A stretch of DNA of 64,000 nucleotides from Bradyrhizobiaceae bacterium (GCA_020544565.1 CP078014.1:3102016-3166015), one strand, 5' to 3'; numbered from the stretch's first letter, positions 44,215 to 53,546 are shown. Made by a program: numbers and translations. The notes: generated by a model not told the origin, from the letters alone.

Positions 44215-44930
44215 GCGGCCTGCCCTCCGAGATAAGCCTCGATCACGCGCGCATTGCTGAGCACCTCGCGCGTCGGCGCATCGGCGATGACCGCGCCGGC
44301 ATTCATGCAGACGGAGCGCGGACACAGCTCGACCACGACGGGCATGTCGTGGCTGACGAGGATGAAGGTCTGCCCACTGGCGTGACGCGACCGGATGAAA
44401 CCGCTCATGATTTCCTTCATGGTCGGGTGAACGGCGGCGAACGGCTCGTCGAGCAGCGCAAGCTTCGGCGGCACCATGAAGCACACGCCGAATTCGAGCA
44501 GCTTCATCTGGCCGCCCGAGAGCTGTCCGGCATCGAGATGGCGGACATGGCCGAGACGCAGTTCGTCGACGAGCGCATCAGCCTGCGCCAGCGCCGCAGC
44601 CGCATCGAGGCCAAGCGCCCGACCCGCCACCAGCAGATTGTCCACCACATTCATGCGGCGAAACACGCGCGTGAGCTGGAACATGCGCATCACCCCGAGA
44701 TGCGCGAGCTGCTCGGGCTTGAGCCCCTGACACGGCTTGCCATCGAGATCGATCTCGCCGGCATCCGGCGCGACATGGCCGCTCAGGATGTTGAGCAGCG
44801 TGGTCTTGCCGGAGCCGTTGGGGCCGATCAGACCGACGAGTTCGCCCTGGGCGACATCGAAGGAGACATTGTCCACGGCGGTGAGGCCGCCGTAGCGCTT
44901 CACGATCCCTCTGGCCGACAACAGACTCAT
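44211..44930 (-). CDS. Liv-type ABC importer ATPase (LivG-like)
   Basis: 239 residues from ATG 44930: Walker A LIGPNGSGKTTLLN, signature LSGGQMKLLEF and Walker B LALLDEPFAAVHP. Its start overlaps the LivM-like stop and its end overlaps the LivF-like start, each by four bases. The LivG-type linker (MRMFQLTRVFRRMNVVDN) is present. Provides ATP hydrolysis with the LivF-like partner. Confidence 0.93.
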   Translation of the reverse strand: MSLLSARGIVKRYGGLTAVDNVSFDVAQGELVGLIGPNGSGKTTLLNILSGHVAPDAGEIDLDGKPCQGLKPEQLAHLGVMRMFQLTRVFRRMNVVDNLLVAGRALGLDAAAALAQADALVDELRLGHVRHLDAGQLSGGQMKLLEFGVCFMVPPKLALLDEPFAAVHPTMKEIMSGFIRSRHASGQTFILVSHDMPVVVELCPRSVCMNAGAVIADAPTREVLSNARVIEAYLGGQAA

Positions 44931-45916
44931 GCCGACCTCCCCCGGCGCAGCAGCAGCGTGACGATGCCCCACAGGCCATCGCGGAAGAAGCGGGCGAAGA
45001 TGACCACCAGCGCCGCAAACACCACGAGCTGATAGCCGCCGACATCGCGCAGCCATTCCGAGAGCACATAGACCAGGAACGCGCCGGCCAGCGGCCCGAC
45101 CAGCGTGCCCATGCCGCCGATCACCGTCATGCTCACGATCAGACCGGTCTGGCCGATCAGGCCGAGTTCGGGCGTCACCAGTTCGGCGAAATGAGCATAG
45201 AGCGCGCCGGCAAATCCCGATGCAGCCGCCGACAGCGCGAAAGCCGCCGTCTTCCAGACCACGACATCGACGCCGCTGCGGGCGGCGGCGACTTCATCGT
45301 CGCGGATCGCCTGGAGGAACAGCCCCGCCTTGGAGCGCAGCAGCACATAGAGCCCGACCAGCAGCGCGGCAAGCACCGCCAGGAACAAATAGTACCACCC
45401 GAGCCGGCTATCGAACAGCGCGGGAACGGGAAGGCCGAGATCGCCGCGGGTGATGTCGATGGAATTCGAGGCGACGAGACGCAGGATCTCGGCGAAGCTC
45501 AAGGTGGTAAGCGCCAGATAGGGACCTTTCAGGCGCAGCACGACGCGGCCGAGCACGAGACCGATGATGCCGGCGATCACGATGGCGGCGACGATGCCGA
45601 GCAGCGGCGGCACGCCGAAATAGGTACCGAGCAGGCCGGTGACGTAGGCCCCGATCATGGCGAAGGTCGCCGGCGCCAGCGAGAACTGGCCGGTATAACC
45701 GGCCAGCAGATTCCACGCCCCGGCGAGGATCGCGAAATACATCGACACGATCAGCACGCCGAGCCAGTAGGCGTTGCTGACCACCGCGGGGATCAGGGCG
45801 ATGACCACCAGCAGGCCGAGCGCGACCCTGAATTCGACATCGGTCTTGGTGGCGGTCATCTTGGACGACGCCCGCATCGAAGCGGCGGCCGAGCCGGGTG
45901 CAGGTTGGTTGGACAT
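44927..45916 (-). CDS. Liv-type ABC permease (LivM-like)
   Basis: 329 residues with a short hydrophilic N-terminus, then about nine to ten membrane helices (ALGLLVVIALIPAVVSNAYW at the start) and the conserved RLKGPYLALTTLSFAEI and AIRDDEVAAARSGVD coupling region of LivM proteins. Start ATG 45916 shares one base with the LivH-like TGA (TGATG). The larger open frame extending to 46627 is antisense-like shadow within livH and is discarded. Confidence 0.93.
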   Translation of the reverse strand: MSNQPAPGSAAASMRASSKMTATKTDVEFRVALGLLVVIALIPAVVSNAYWLGVLIVSMYFAILAGAWNLLAGYTGQFSLAPATFAMIGAYVTGLLGTYFGVPPLLGIVAAIVIAGIIGLVLGRVVLRLKGPYLALTTLSFAEILRLVASNSIDITRGDLGLPVPALFDSRLGWYYLFLAVLAALLVGLYVLLRSKAGLFLQAIRDDEVAAARSGVDVVVWKTAAFALSAAASGFAGALYAHFAELVTPELGLIGQTGLIVSMTVIGGMGTLVGPLAGAFLVYVLSEWLRDVGGYQLVVFAALVVIFARFFRDGLWGIVTLLLRRGRSA

Positions 45917-46815
45917 CAGACCTCCCGCCCTTTTTCGCCGAACAGACCCTGCGGGCGAAACAGCAGAAACAGGATCAGCAGTCCGAGACCGAACGCATCG
46001 CGATAGGCGAAGGACAGATAGACCGCGCCGAAGCTCTCGATCACGCCGAGCAGCAGGCTGGCGATGATGGCGCCGGGCACGGAGCCCATGCCGCCGAGCA
46101 CGACGATGATGTAGGACTTGATCGCCGGAAACGCGCCGACATCCGGCGACGCATTGATCACCGGAGACAGCAGCGCGCCGGCGAAGGCGGCAAGGCCGCC
46201 CGACAGCATGAAGACGATGGCGCTGGCGCGCGCGGTGTCGATGCCGGCGAGCGAGGCGCCAAGCCGGTTCTGCGCCACGGCGCGGATTTGCTTGCCCCAG
46301 AACGACCACCGGATCAGGGCGGCGGTGCCGGCAATGAGGACGATGGTGATGCCGGCCGCCACCAGGCGATGCCCGCTGATCAGGACCGGCCCGATGGTGA
46401 TGCGGCTCGCATCCACCAGCGTCGGCCCCCGCAAGGCATAAGGACCGATCACCTTGTCCACGAGATTGATCAGGAACAGCGACAGTCCGAAGGTGACGAT
46501 CACCGCGTATTCGTCCCGCATCAATCCCCAGGACGTATAGCCGGCATAGAGCGGGCGCATCAGCGTCCGCTCGGTGGCCCAGCCGAACGCCGCACCCACC
46601 AAGAAGGCGCAGGGCAAAGCGAGCCACACCGGGACGCCGAGCGCGAGCGCGATCATCGAATAGGCGTAGGCGCCGATCATGTAGAACTCGCCATGGGCGA
46701 AGTTCACGATGCGCAGGATGCCGAAGATCAGCGACAGGCCGATCGCCATCAGCGCGTAAAACAGGCCGGTGATGAGGCCGTTGACCAGAAGGTCAACGGC
46801 AAGCGCTCCGTTCAT
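45916..46815 (-). CDS. Liv-type ABC permease (LivH-like)
   Basis: 299 residues, opening with LVNGLITGLFYALMAIGLSLIFGILRIVNFAHGEF, the LivH signature, and the EAA-type loop AVAQNRLGASLAGID. Forms the membrane channel with the LivM-like protein. It starts 37 bases after the binding-protein stop, so the transporter genes are one transcript. Confidence 0.94.
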   Translation of the reverse strand: MNGALAVDLLVNGLITGLFYALMAIGLSLIFGILRIVNFAHGEFYMIGAYAYSMIALALGVPVWLALPCAFLVGAAFGWATERTLMRPLYAGYTSWGLMRDEYAVIVTFGLSLFLINLVDKVIGPYALRGPTLVDASRITIGPVLISGHRLVAAGITIVLIAGTAALIRWSFWGKQIRAVAQNRLGASLAGIDTARASAIVFMLSGGLAAFAGALLSPVINASPDVGAFPAIKSYIIVVLGGMGSVPGAIIASLLLGVIESFGAVYLSFAYRDAFGLGLLILFLLFRPQGLFGEKGREV

Positions 46816-46852
46816 GATGGAAAGCCGATCCGGTTACGCGTTACTTGGTCGG

Positions 46853-48082
46853 TTACTTGGCCGGCTTCCACAGCTTGGACGTATCGAGCGGCTTTCCGCC
46901 CTGCTCGACCAGCGCCGAGTCGCCGACGTGCTGGTTGACCTCAGTGAACTGGAACGTGACGTAAGGCACGTCGATCCATTGATGGAACTTGTAGCCGGGC
47001 TCCTTCGAGAACGTCATCTCGCCGCGGGTGCCCACAAGCTTGGTCTCCTCAAGCGCCTTGATCATCGCCGCAGGTTCGGTCGATTTCGCCCGCTTGATGG
47101 CGTCGGCGATCACGAGCAGCGAATCGGCCGCCTGAAACAGCAGGCGGTTCGGCGCGTTCTTGGTTTTCGCGGTGTAGGCATCGCCCACTTGCTTGCCCAG
47201 CGGGGGCTGCGACATCTTCGGGTGGTAGAGGCCGAACACCAGCAAGCCCTTGCCGGCTTCCTTCACGTTCTGCCAGAAGTCCGGGTAGTCGGCGAGGCCG
47301 GAGGCGTCATAGGACCAGGTCTTCGCCGACGGCGCGATGCCCTGCTCATAGAGCTGGTTCATCAGGATGTAGGCGGCCGGCGGCAGCATGATGTTGATGA
47401 CCGCGTCCGGCGGGTTGGCGCGCAGCGGAAGCAGCGCCGGCAGAAAGTCCTTCGAAGCGCGATCGAGCGTCTCGAACTTGTAATCGACCTGCGGCGCCCG
47501 CTCCTTGATCTTGGCTGCGATGATCTTGGCAAGTCCGATGCCGAAATCGGTGTTCTCCGCAAAAGCGACCACGCGCTTGGCGCCGAGCGCCTTCATCGCC
47601 TCCGCCACGGCGTCGCCGACGCGGTTGTTGTAGTTGCCGGGGTTGAAGACCTCCGCATAGCCCTTTTCACGGATGGCGTCGGACCAGCCATTCGTGTTGA
47701 TATAGGGAATGTGATAGCGATGGGCGACTTCCATGCCGGCCAGCGCCGCGGAGCTCTGGTGCTCGCCGGTGATGGCGACGACCTTGTCGCGGGTGATCAG
47801 CTTCTCGACCGCGGCGCGCGCTTTTTCCGGCAGTCCCTGCGTGTCTTCAATCACCAGCTCGATGGGACGGCCGTTCACGCCGCCGGTGTCGTTGATGATC
47901 TTGGCCATCACCTCGAGGCCGTCTTTCACCTGGGTGCCCTGCACGACGGAGCCAGGCGGCGATTGCGTCACGGTGACGCCGATCTTGATCGGGTCGGCGG
48001 CCTGGCCGCTCGATGCAAAGGCGAGGGATGAAAATGCAAAAAGACCCACGCCGAGGGCCCGGCGGGTCAATCCGATTGCCAT
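46853..48082 (-). CDS. Periplasmic binding protein of the liv-type importer
   Basis: 409 residues from ATG 48082 with GGGAG 7 bases upstream. A signal peptide (GLTRRALGVGLFAFSSLAFASSGQA, twin-Arg-like RR but probably Sec) precedes a Peripla_BP_6 domain: KIGVTVTQSPPGSVVQGTQVKDGLEVM, ITGEHQSSAALAGMEVA and YHIPYINTNGW. First gene of the operon with the two permeases, two ATPases and three amide/ureide enzymes. The ligand is unknown; urea, ureides or amides are suggested by the company it keeps. Confidence 0.93.
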   Translation of the reverse strand: MAIGLTRRALGVGLFAFSSLAFASSGQAADPIKIGVTVTQSPPGSVVQGTQVKDGLEVMAKIINDTGGVNGRPIELVIEDTQGLPEKARAAVEKLITRDKVVAITGEHQSSAALAGMEVAHRYHIPYINTNGWSDAIREKGYAEVFNPGNYNNRVGDAVAEAMKALGAKRVVAFAENTDFGIGLAKIIAAKIKERAPQVDYKFETLDRASKDFLPALLPLRANPPDAVINIMLPPAAYILMNQLYEQGIAPSAKTWSYDASGLADYPDFWQNVKEAGKGLLVFGLYHPKMSQPPLGKQVGDAYTAKTKNAPNRLLFQAADSLLVIADAIKRAKSTEPAAMIKALEETKLVGTRGEMTFSKEPGYKFHQWIDVPYVTFQFTEVNQHVGDSALVEQGGKPLDTSKLWKPAK

Positions 48083-48283
48083 GGTCTGTCTCCCTGTACG
48101 GTTCTTGTGTTCTTGGGAGGCAGTATGGTCGAACTCTCGATATCTTGGCAAGCGCGGCCTGAGTTCGGCAGGCGAGCCGCTGGACGGGCCGGCGCCCAAA
48201 TCCCGGCCGGACGAGATCACTTGCCGAAGACGTGATCGCGACGCAGGCATTGTGCTGTGCGGCGCTGCAATTTCAGCAATGCG

Positions 48284-48317
48284 ATCGGTCTGGAGCCCAG
48301 CCGGGCTCCAGACCGAT
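48284..48317 (-). terminator. Strong hairpin downstream of aceA
   Basis: 15-bp perfect stem ATCGGTCTGGAGCCC (48284-48298) against 48303-48317 with a 4-base loop, 11 bases past the aceA stop. There is no T-run after it, so it may be a terminator of reduced efficiency or an mRNA-stabilising 3' end. Confidence 0.6.
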
Positions 48318-48328
48318 GCGCTCGACGA

Positions 48329-49969
48329 TCAGCCGAACTGGTTCATCGTGTTGTGAGCGCCGCCCGCCTTAAGCGCCGCCTCACCCGCGAAGTACTCCTT
48401 GTGGTCGTCGCCGATGTCGGAGCCGGCCATGTTCTGGTGCTTGACGCAGGCGATGCCCTGACGGATCTCCTGACGCTGCACGTTCTTGACGTAGCCGAGC
48501 ATGCCCTGCTCGCCGAAATATTCCCGCGCGAGGTTATCGGTGGACAACGCCGCGGTGTGATAGGTCGGCAGCGTGATGAGGTGGTGGAAGATGCCGGCGC
48601 GTTTGGCCGAATCCGCCTGGAAGGTGCGGATGCGTTCGTCGGCCTCGATCGCCAGCGGGGTGTCGTCGTATTCCACCTTCATCAGCTCGGCGCGGTTGTA
48701 CTTGCTGACGTCCTTGCCGGCGTCCTTCCAGGCATCGTAGACCTGCCAGCGGAAGTTCAGCGTCCAGTTGAACGACGGCGAGTTGTTGTAGGCGAGCTTC
48801 GCGTTCGGCACGACCTCGCGGATGCGATCGACCATGCTGGCGATCTGCTCGATGTGCGGCTTCTCGGTCTCGATCCACAGCAGGTCCGCGCCGTTCTGCA
48901 ACGAGGTGATGCAGTCGAGCACGCAGCGGTCCGCGCCCGTACCCGGACGGAACTGGTAGAGGTTGCTCGGCAGCCGCTTCGGACGCAGCAGCTTGCCGTT
49001 GCGGCTGATGATGACGTCGCCGTTGCCGATCTTCGAGGCATCGACCTCCTCGCAATCGAGGAAGCTGTTGTACTGGTCGCCGATGTCGCCGGGCTGGTGG
49101 CTGACGGCAATCTGCTGGGTCAGGCCCGCGCCGAGCGAGTCGGTGCGGGTGACGATGATGCCGTCCTCGACGCCAAGCTCAAGGAAAGCGTGGCGGCAGG
49201 CGCGGATCTTGGCCAGGAAGACGTCATGCGGCACGGTGACCTTGCCGTCCTGGTGGCCGCACTGCTTCTCGTCGGACACCTGGTTTTCGATCTGGAGCGC
49301 GCAGGCACCGGCCTCGATCATCTTCTTGGCCAGCAGATAGGTCGCCTCCGCGTTGCCGAAGCCGGCGTCGATGTCGGCGATCACCGGCACGACATGGGTC
49401 TGGAAGTTGTCGATCTTGTCGATCGCCGCCGCTTCCCTCGCCTTGTCGCCCGCCTTGCGCGCCGCATCGAGCTCGCGGAAGATGTCGTTGAGTTCGCGCG
49501 AATCGGCCTGACGCAGGAAAGTGTAGAGCTCTTCGATCAGCGCCGGCACCGAGGTCTTCTCGTGCATCGACTGGTCGGGCAGCGGGCCGAATTCGGAGCG
49601 CAGCGCCGCGATCATCCAACCCGACAGGTAGAGATAGCGGCGATCGGTGCGGCCGCCGAAATGCTTCTTGATCGAGATCAGCTTCTGCTGGGCGACGAAA
49701 CCGTGCCAGCAGCCGAGCGACTGGGTGTACTTGGTGGGGTCGGCGTCATACGCCGCCATGTCGGCGCGCATCAGCGCCGCGGTGTAGCGGGCGACGTCGA
49801 GGCCGGTCTTGAAGCGGTTCTGCAGGCGCATGCGGGCCACGGCCTCGGCGGTGACGCCGTTCCAGGTCTCCTTGGTCTTGAGCAGCGCCTCGGCTGCCTC
49901 GATCTCGCTCTGATAGGACGCCGGCCCCTGAAGGGCCCGGTCGCTGATCCCACGCGGCTGGAAGTTCAT
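48329..49969 (-). CDS. aceA: Isocitrate lyase
   Basis: 546 residues of the long-form ICL, which splits isocitrate into glyoxylate and succinate in the glyoxylate shunt. The active-site loop reads KQCGHQDGK (Cys at about 237), the variant of long-form ICLs rather than the E. coli KKCGH. Metal and substrate segments PVIADIDAGFGN and FNWTLNFRWQVYDAWK follow. Divergent from the ScfR-like regulator with a palindromic site between them. Needed for growth on acetate or fatty acids; malate synthase is not in the window. Confidence 0.96.
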   Translation of the reverse strand: MNFQPRGISDRALQGPASYQSEIEAAEALLKTKETWNGVTAEAVARMRLQNRFKTGLDVARYTAALMRADMAAYDADPTKYTQSLGCWHGFVAQQKLISIKKHFGGRTDRRYLYLSGWMIAALRSEFGPLPDQSMHEKTSVPALIEELYTFLRQADSRELNDIFRELDAARKAGDKAREAAAIDKIDNFQTHVVPVIADIDAGFGNAEATYLLAKKMIEAGACALQIENQVSDEKQCGHQDGKVTVPHDVFLAKIRACRHAFLELGVEDGIIVTRTDSLGAGLTQQIAVSHQPGDIGDQYNSFLDCEEVDASKIGNGDVIISRNGKLLRPKRLPSNLYQFRPGTGADRCVLDCITSLQNGADLLWIETEKPHIEQIASMVDRIREVVPNAKLAYNNSPSFNWTLNFRWQVYDAWKDAGKDVSKYNRAELMKVEYDDTPLAIEADERIRTFQADSAKRAGIFHHLITLPTYHTAALSTDNLAREYFGEQGMLGYVKNVQRQEIRQGIACVKHQNMAGSDIGDDHKEYFAGEAALKAGGAHNTMNQFG

Positions 49970-50059
49970 GTCCGTGACTCCTTGATAACGACGAAACTGC
50001 CGCGCTTTGTACGCTCAGCCTCGCCGGACGCCAGTCAGGACGCGGAAAAATTGTCACAC

Positions 50060-50088
50060 CTTACAAGATATTTGTGTATTGTTGTAAG
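50060..50088. promoter_or_regulatory. Inverted repeat in the aceA-regulator intergenic region
   Basis: CTTACAA (50060-50066) is mirrored by TTGTAAG (50082-50088) with a 15-base AT-rich spacer, 26 bases before the regulator start and about 90 before aceA. A likely operator of the divergent ScfR-like protein. Confidence 0.5.
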
Positions 50089-50114
50089 AACATTACATCA
50101 TCACGGGATGTGTC

Positions 50115-51554
50115 ATGGCGACGTCGAGCACCCGGTCGGTTTTCATGGGCCCGCGCCTGCGGCGACTGCGGCGCGACCTCGGTCTGACCCAGGCGGACAT
50201 GGCGGCCGATCTTGAGATCTCCGCCCCCTATGTCGCGCTGCTGGAGCGCAATCAGCGGCCCGTCACGGCCGACATGCTGCTGCGCCTCGCCCGCACCTAC
50301 AAGATCGATCTGGCCGACCTCGCCGGCGACGGCGGCGCCGACCACACCGCGCGCATGCAGTCGATCCTGAAGGAGCCGATGTTCTCTGACATCGATATTC
50401 CAACCCTCGAAATCAGCGATCTCGCCGTCAGCTATCCGGGCATGACCGAAGCCTTTCTCCGCCTCTATACCGCCTATCGCGAGGAGCAACTGGCGCTGGC
50501 GGACCGCACTGCGCCGGCGCTGACCGGCGGCGCATCACTATCGGCGCAGGAGAGGTTCGACGCCAACGATCCGGTCGCCGAGGTGCGGCGGTTTCTCGCC
50601 GCGCGCCGCAACAACTTCGCCAATCTCGATGATGCGGCCGAACGTCTGGTGCAGCAGCCCGCCGGGCCGGCCGGATTCATCGAGCGGCTTCGTCTGCGTC
50701 ACAACCTTCAGGTGCGCTATTTGCCGCCCAGCGTGATGCTGGGTTCGGTGCGTCGACTGGACCTCCATCGCCGGCAACTGCTGCTGGAGGACTCGCTCGA
50801 TACTGCGAGCCTCAATTTCGAGCTGGCCAAACAGCTCGCCTATCTGGAAATGAACGACGAGATCGGCGCGGCGCTCGAGGCCGGCAAGTTCACCACCAAG
50901 AGCGCAGAGCTGCTGGCGCGCCGGGCGCTCGCCGCCTACGCCGCCGCCGCGCTGATCATGCCCTACTCGGTATTCGCGAAAGCGGTCGAGACCCGCCGTT
51001 ACGATCTCGAGGCGCTGGCGCGGCAGTTCGGCACCAGCTTCGAACAGACCGCGCACCGCGTCACCACCTTGCAGCGGCCGGGCCTGGAGAAGATTCCATT
51101 CTTCCTGATCCGCGTCGATCCCGCCGGCAACATGTCCAAATTGCTGGACGGCGCCGGATTCCCGTTCGCCAAACATGGCGGCGCATGCCCGCTGTGGTCG
51201 GTGCACAGCGTCTTCCGCACGCCGCGCCAGATCGTCACGCAATGGCTGGAATTGCCGGATGGCCAACGGTTCTTCTCGATCGCCCGCACCGTCACCGCGG
51301 GCGGAGGCGCGTTCGGCGCCATCCGCGTCGAACGGGCGATCGCCATCGGCTGCGCCGCCGAGCATGCCGGCCAGTTGATCTACACGCGCGACGGCGAGGG
51401 TCCGCGCGCCGACGAGCCGACACCGATCGGCGTCGCCTGCCGTGTCTGTCACCGGCCGCGATGCGCGGCCCGCTCGGCGCCTCCGATCGGGCGCGAAATC
51501 CTGCCCGACGATTTCAGGAACGCGGGCGTCCCGTTCGGATTCTCCGCCGACTGA
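50115..51554 (+). CDS. ScfR/RamB-like short-chain fatty acyl regulator
   Basis: 479 residues: N-terminal XRE HTH (GPRLRRLRRDLGLTQADMAADLEISAPYVALLERNQRP), a central ImmA/IrrE-like region without an intact zinc motif (LDTASLNFELAKQLAYLEMNDEI), and a C-terminal DUF2083-type domain ending in CRVCHRPRC cysteines. Such proteins sense acyl-CoA levels and control aceA, acetyl-CoA or propionate genes. Divergent from aceA with a palindrome in between, so aceA control is the natural inference; direct binding is not shown. Confidence 0.9.
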   Translation: MATSSTRSVFMGPRLRRLRRDLGLTQADMAADLEISAPYVALLERNQRPVTADMLLRLARTYKIDLADLAGDGGADHTARMQSILKEPMFSDIDIPTLEISDLAVSYPGMTEAFLRLYTAYREEQLALADRTAPALTGGASLSAQERFDANDPVAEVRRFLAARRNNFANLDDAAERLVQQPAGPAGFIERLRLRHNLQVRYLPPSVMLGSVRRLDLHRRQLLLEDSLDTASLNFELAKQLAYLEMNDEIGAALEAGKFTTKSAELLARRALAAYAAAALIMPYSVFAKAVETRRYDLEALARQFGTSFEQTAHRVTTLQRPGLEKIPFFLIRVDPAGNMSKLLDGAGFPFAKHGGACPLWSVHSVFRTPRQIVTQWLELPDGQRFFSIARTVTAGGGAFGAIRVERAIAIGCAAEHAGQLIYTRDGEGPRADEPTPIGVACRVCHRPRCAARSAPPIGREILPDDFRNAGVPFGFSAD

Positions 51555-51598
51555 CGCGCGTTTGATTTCGGCGACGGCGAGACTTCCGGAAGCTCCAT

Positions 51599-51982
51599 CT
51601 AGGAAGCGCCGTCAATCGGTCCACCGCGATGTCTCCAGCCGGCAAATCCGCCATCAAGGTTTTTGACCTTGTCTATCCCCATCTCCAGCATGGTTTCCGC
51701 CGCCAACAATGATCTCATTCCGGATGCGCAGAATACGATGTAACTCACGTCACGCGAAAATTGCGCGTTGTAGCCTGGACTTTGAGGATCGATCGCGAAC
51801 TCCAGAAAGCCGCGCGAAACATGCACTGCACTTGGAATGGTGCCATGCTCCTTCACCTCATCCTTATCCCGCACATCAAGAAAGACGACCTGGCCCACTT
51901 CAAGCAACGCCACAGCTTCATCGAAACCAATAGATTCGATCGTTCGACCGGCCTGCTGTAGCTTGTCACGCAACCGTTTCAT
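51599..51982 (-). CDS. Rhodanese-domain sulfurtransferase
   Basis: 127 residues. FLDVRDKDEVKEHGTIPSAVHVSRG and the active-site loop FCASGMRSLLAAE (Cys nucleophile, about residue 88) with NLDGGFAGW identify a single-domain rhodanese moving sulfane sulfur. Its ATG overlaps the stop of the ABC fragment by four bases (ATGA), so it was once part of a longer operon. Partner pathway unknown. Confidence 0.88.
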   Translation of the reverse strand: MKRLRDKLQQAGRTIESIGFDEAVALLEVGQVVFLDVRDKDEVKEHGTIPSAVHVSRGFLEFAIDPQSPGYNAQFSRDVSYIVFCASGMRSLLAAETMLEMGIDKVKNLDGGFAGWRHRGGPIDGAS

Positions 51983-52494
51983 GCCGCCGAATCCCCGCCA
52001 GTCCTGACTGGATTGAGAACACCGCGTTCAAGACGGCACTCCCGATCGAACAGATTTGCAAAAACCGTGTCGTTCGACTCGGCGACCAGGATCGCTGTAT
52101 CCGATGCCCGCATATCGTTGAGGATGTCACCGAGCCTTGCCGCCAATACCGGCGCAACACCCTCCGTCGGCTCATCAAGCAACAACAGTTTGCGACCAAC
52201 CAGCAGCGCCCGCGCCAATGCAGCCAGCTTCTGCTGGCCTCCGGACAGCGCGCTGGCGGGAAGGCGCTTCAAAGGTTTGAGCTCCTCGATCACGTCATAA
52301 ATGCGATCAAGGCGCGCCGCACTATCAGGCATCGGCACCACCCATGTGGGTGAAAGGATGTTTTCCTCCACCGTCAGGTTCGGAATAAGCCGCCGATCTT
52401 CCGGCATATAACCCACTCCCAATGATGCGCGGGCATGGCTTGGGCGCGCAAGCAGTTCAACCGTGCACGGGCGCGCACGGACAAGCCACCCCAC
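51979..52494 (-). pseudogene. Headless LivF-like ABC ATPase fragment
   Basis: Only the C-terminal two thirds of a liv-type ATPase remain: SHARASLGVGYMPEDRR onward, with signature ALSGGQQKLAALARAL and Walker B LLLLDEPTEGVAP. Walker A and the first ~70 residues are missing, replaced by unrelated sequence (MGWLVRARPCTVELL) read across the junction with the aldehyde dehydrogenase remnant. It should not hydrolyse ATP by itself. Evidence of a deletion near 52435-52460. Confidence 0.8.
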
Positions 52495-52733
52495 TCGGCG
52501 CTTTCAAACGCTCCGCGGGCGCTGCGATAGGCCGCTTCAACTTCCGCCTCCGAGCCATGCGGGATGCGCGCAATGACATCGCCATTCGTCGGATTGCGCA
52601 CGTCTATCAACTCCCGGCCCTCTACGAAGACCTCGCGCCCTCCAATAAAATGCCCGCGGACCGGCGCCTTGACCGACACACAATCCGGTTGATCGCGGAC
52701 GTCCGACTTTGTCTTCATGTCACGCCATCCCAT
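52374..52733 (-). pseudogene. Truncated aldehyde dehydrogenase (N-terminus only)
   Basis: About 90 residues of an ALDH N-terminus (HFIGGREVFVEGRELIDVRNPTNGDVIARIP, then AFESAEWGGLSVRARARL) run into unrelated codons and stop after 119. The Cys/Glu catalytic core and NAD site are missing. The cut coincides with the start of homology to the ABC ATPase, so one deletion probably removed the rest of both genes. The GntR gene begins 6 bases upstream of it. Confidence 0.85.
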
Positions 52734-52739
52734 CTCGTG

Positions 52740-53390
52740 TTAAGGCCGCACGGCGGCATACGTAAGACTGGACACCACCCGCCGCTCCGCATCGGAAATG
52801 TGCTGCTTGACAAGCCTTGCGGCCTTGCGTCGATCACGACTCTGCAGCGCATCGATAATGGCCGCATGCTCGGCTACGAGCATCGATTGATCTGACGCAG
52901 GCAGCATATTGACGCTGAAGCGGATCATGCGCTCCATTTGCTCAATCGCATCGATGGCGAGCCGGGTCATCCGGCTGTTTCCCGACGCCTCACAAACCTG
53001 ACGGTGAAACGCGCGATTATATTCGATGAATGAATCGCGATGCGCCGGCCCCGCATACGACCGAAAGACATCGAGGGCCGCGAGAACCTCGTCTGTCGCG
53101 CCAACCGCAGCAATCTCCGCACAGGCCGACTCAAGAAACTTGCGCAGCTGAAACATCTCGCGCGCGTCTTCCAGCGATATCGGCGCAACGCGGTAGCCTT
53201 GACGTGGAGCGACGGTGACCAGCCCCTCCTGCTCCAGACGCAGAAGCGCTTCACGAACCGGCGATTTCGAGATCACAAACCGCTCGGCCAGAGATTGTTC
53301 ACGCAACTCGCTATTCGGCGGTAGCTCACACCGCAGGATTTCTTCCTTCAGTGAGGCGTACACGTTATCGCGCAATAACAGGATGCTCAT
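52740..53390 (-). CDS. GntR-family (FCD) transcriptional regulator
   Basis: 216 residues: winged helix (YASLKEEILRCELPPNSELREQSLAERFVISKSPVREALLRLE split across the N-terminal 60 residues) and a C-terminal FCD ligand domain with the metal His in EYNRAFHRQV and EHAAIIDAL. Probably controlled the degraded aldehyde dehydrogenase operon it heads. The AT-rich gap to the divergent hydrolase likely contains its operator. Confidence 0.9.
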   Translation of the reverse strand: MSILLLRDNVYASLKEEILRCELPPNSELREQSLAERFVISKSPVREALLRLEQEGLVTVAPRQGYRVAPISLEDAREMFQLRKFLESACAEIAAVGATDEVLAALDVFRSYAGPAHRDSFIEYNRAFHRQVCEASGNSRMTRLAIDAIEQMERMIRFSVNMLPASDQSMLVAEHAAIIDALQSRDRRKAARLVKQHISDAERRVVSSLTYAAVRP

Positions 53391-53546
53391 GACATTCCTC
53401 TGTCTATAAAAATACTATGCGTAATATCTCACGTGTCAATATAACTTTTTAGAAATCCGTATTTTTTGCGAAAAATAGACGTACGCCTTGAGAATTTTTA
53501 ATACCTAAGATATCAGAGTCCAAATTTTAGATATAAAGGGAATATT

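Noticed and set aside
48257..50215. 652-codon plus-strand ORF over aceA and the regulator start
   Set aside because: Antisense shadow of isocitrate lyase; no homology and it ends inside the HTH region of the real regulator.
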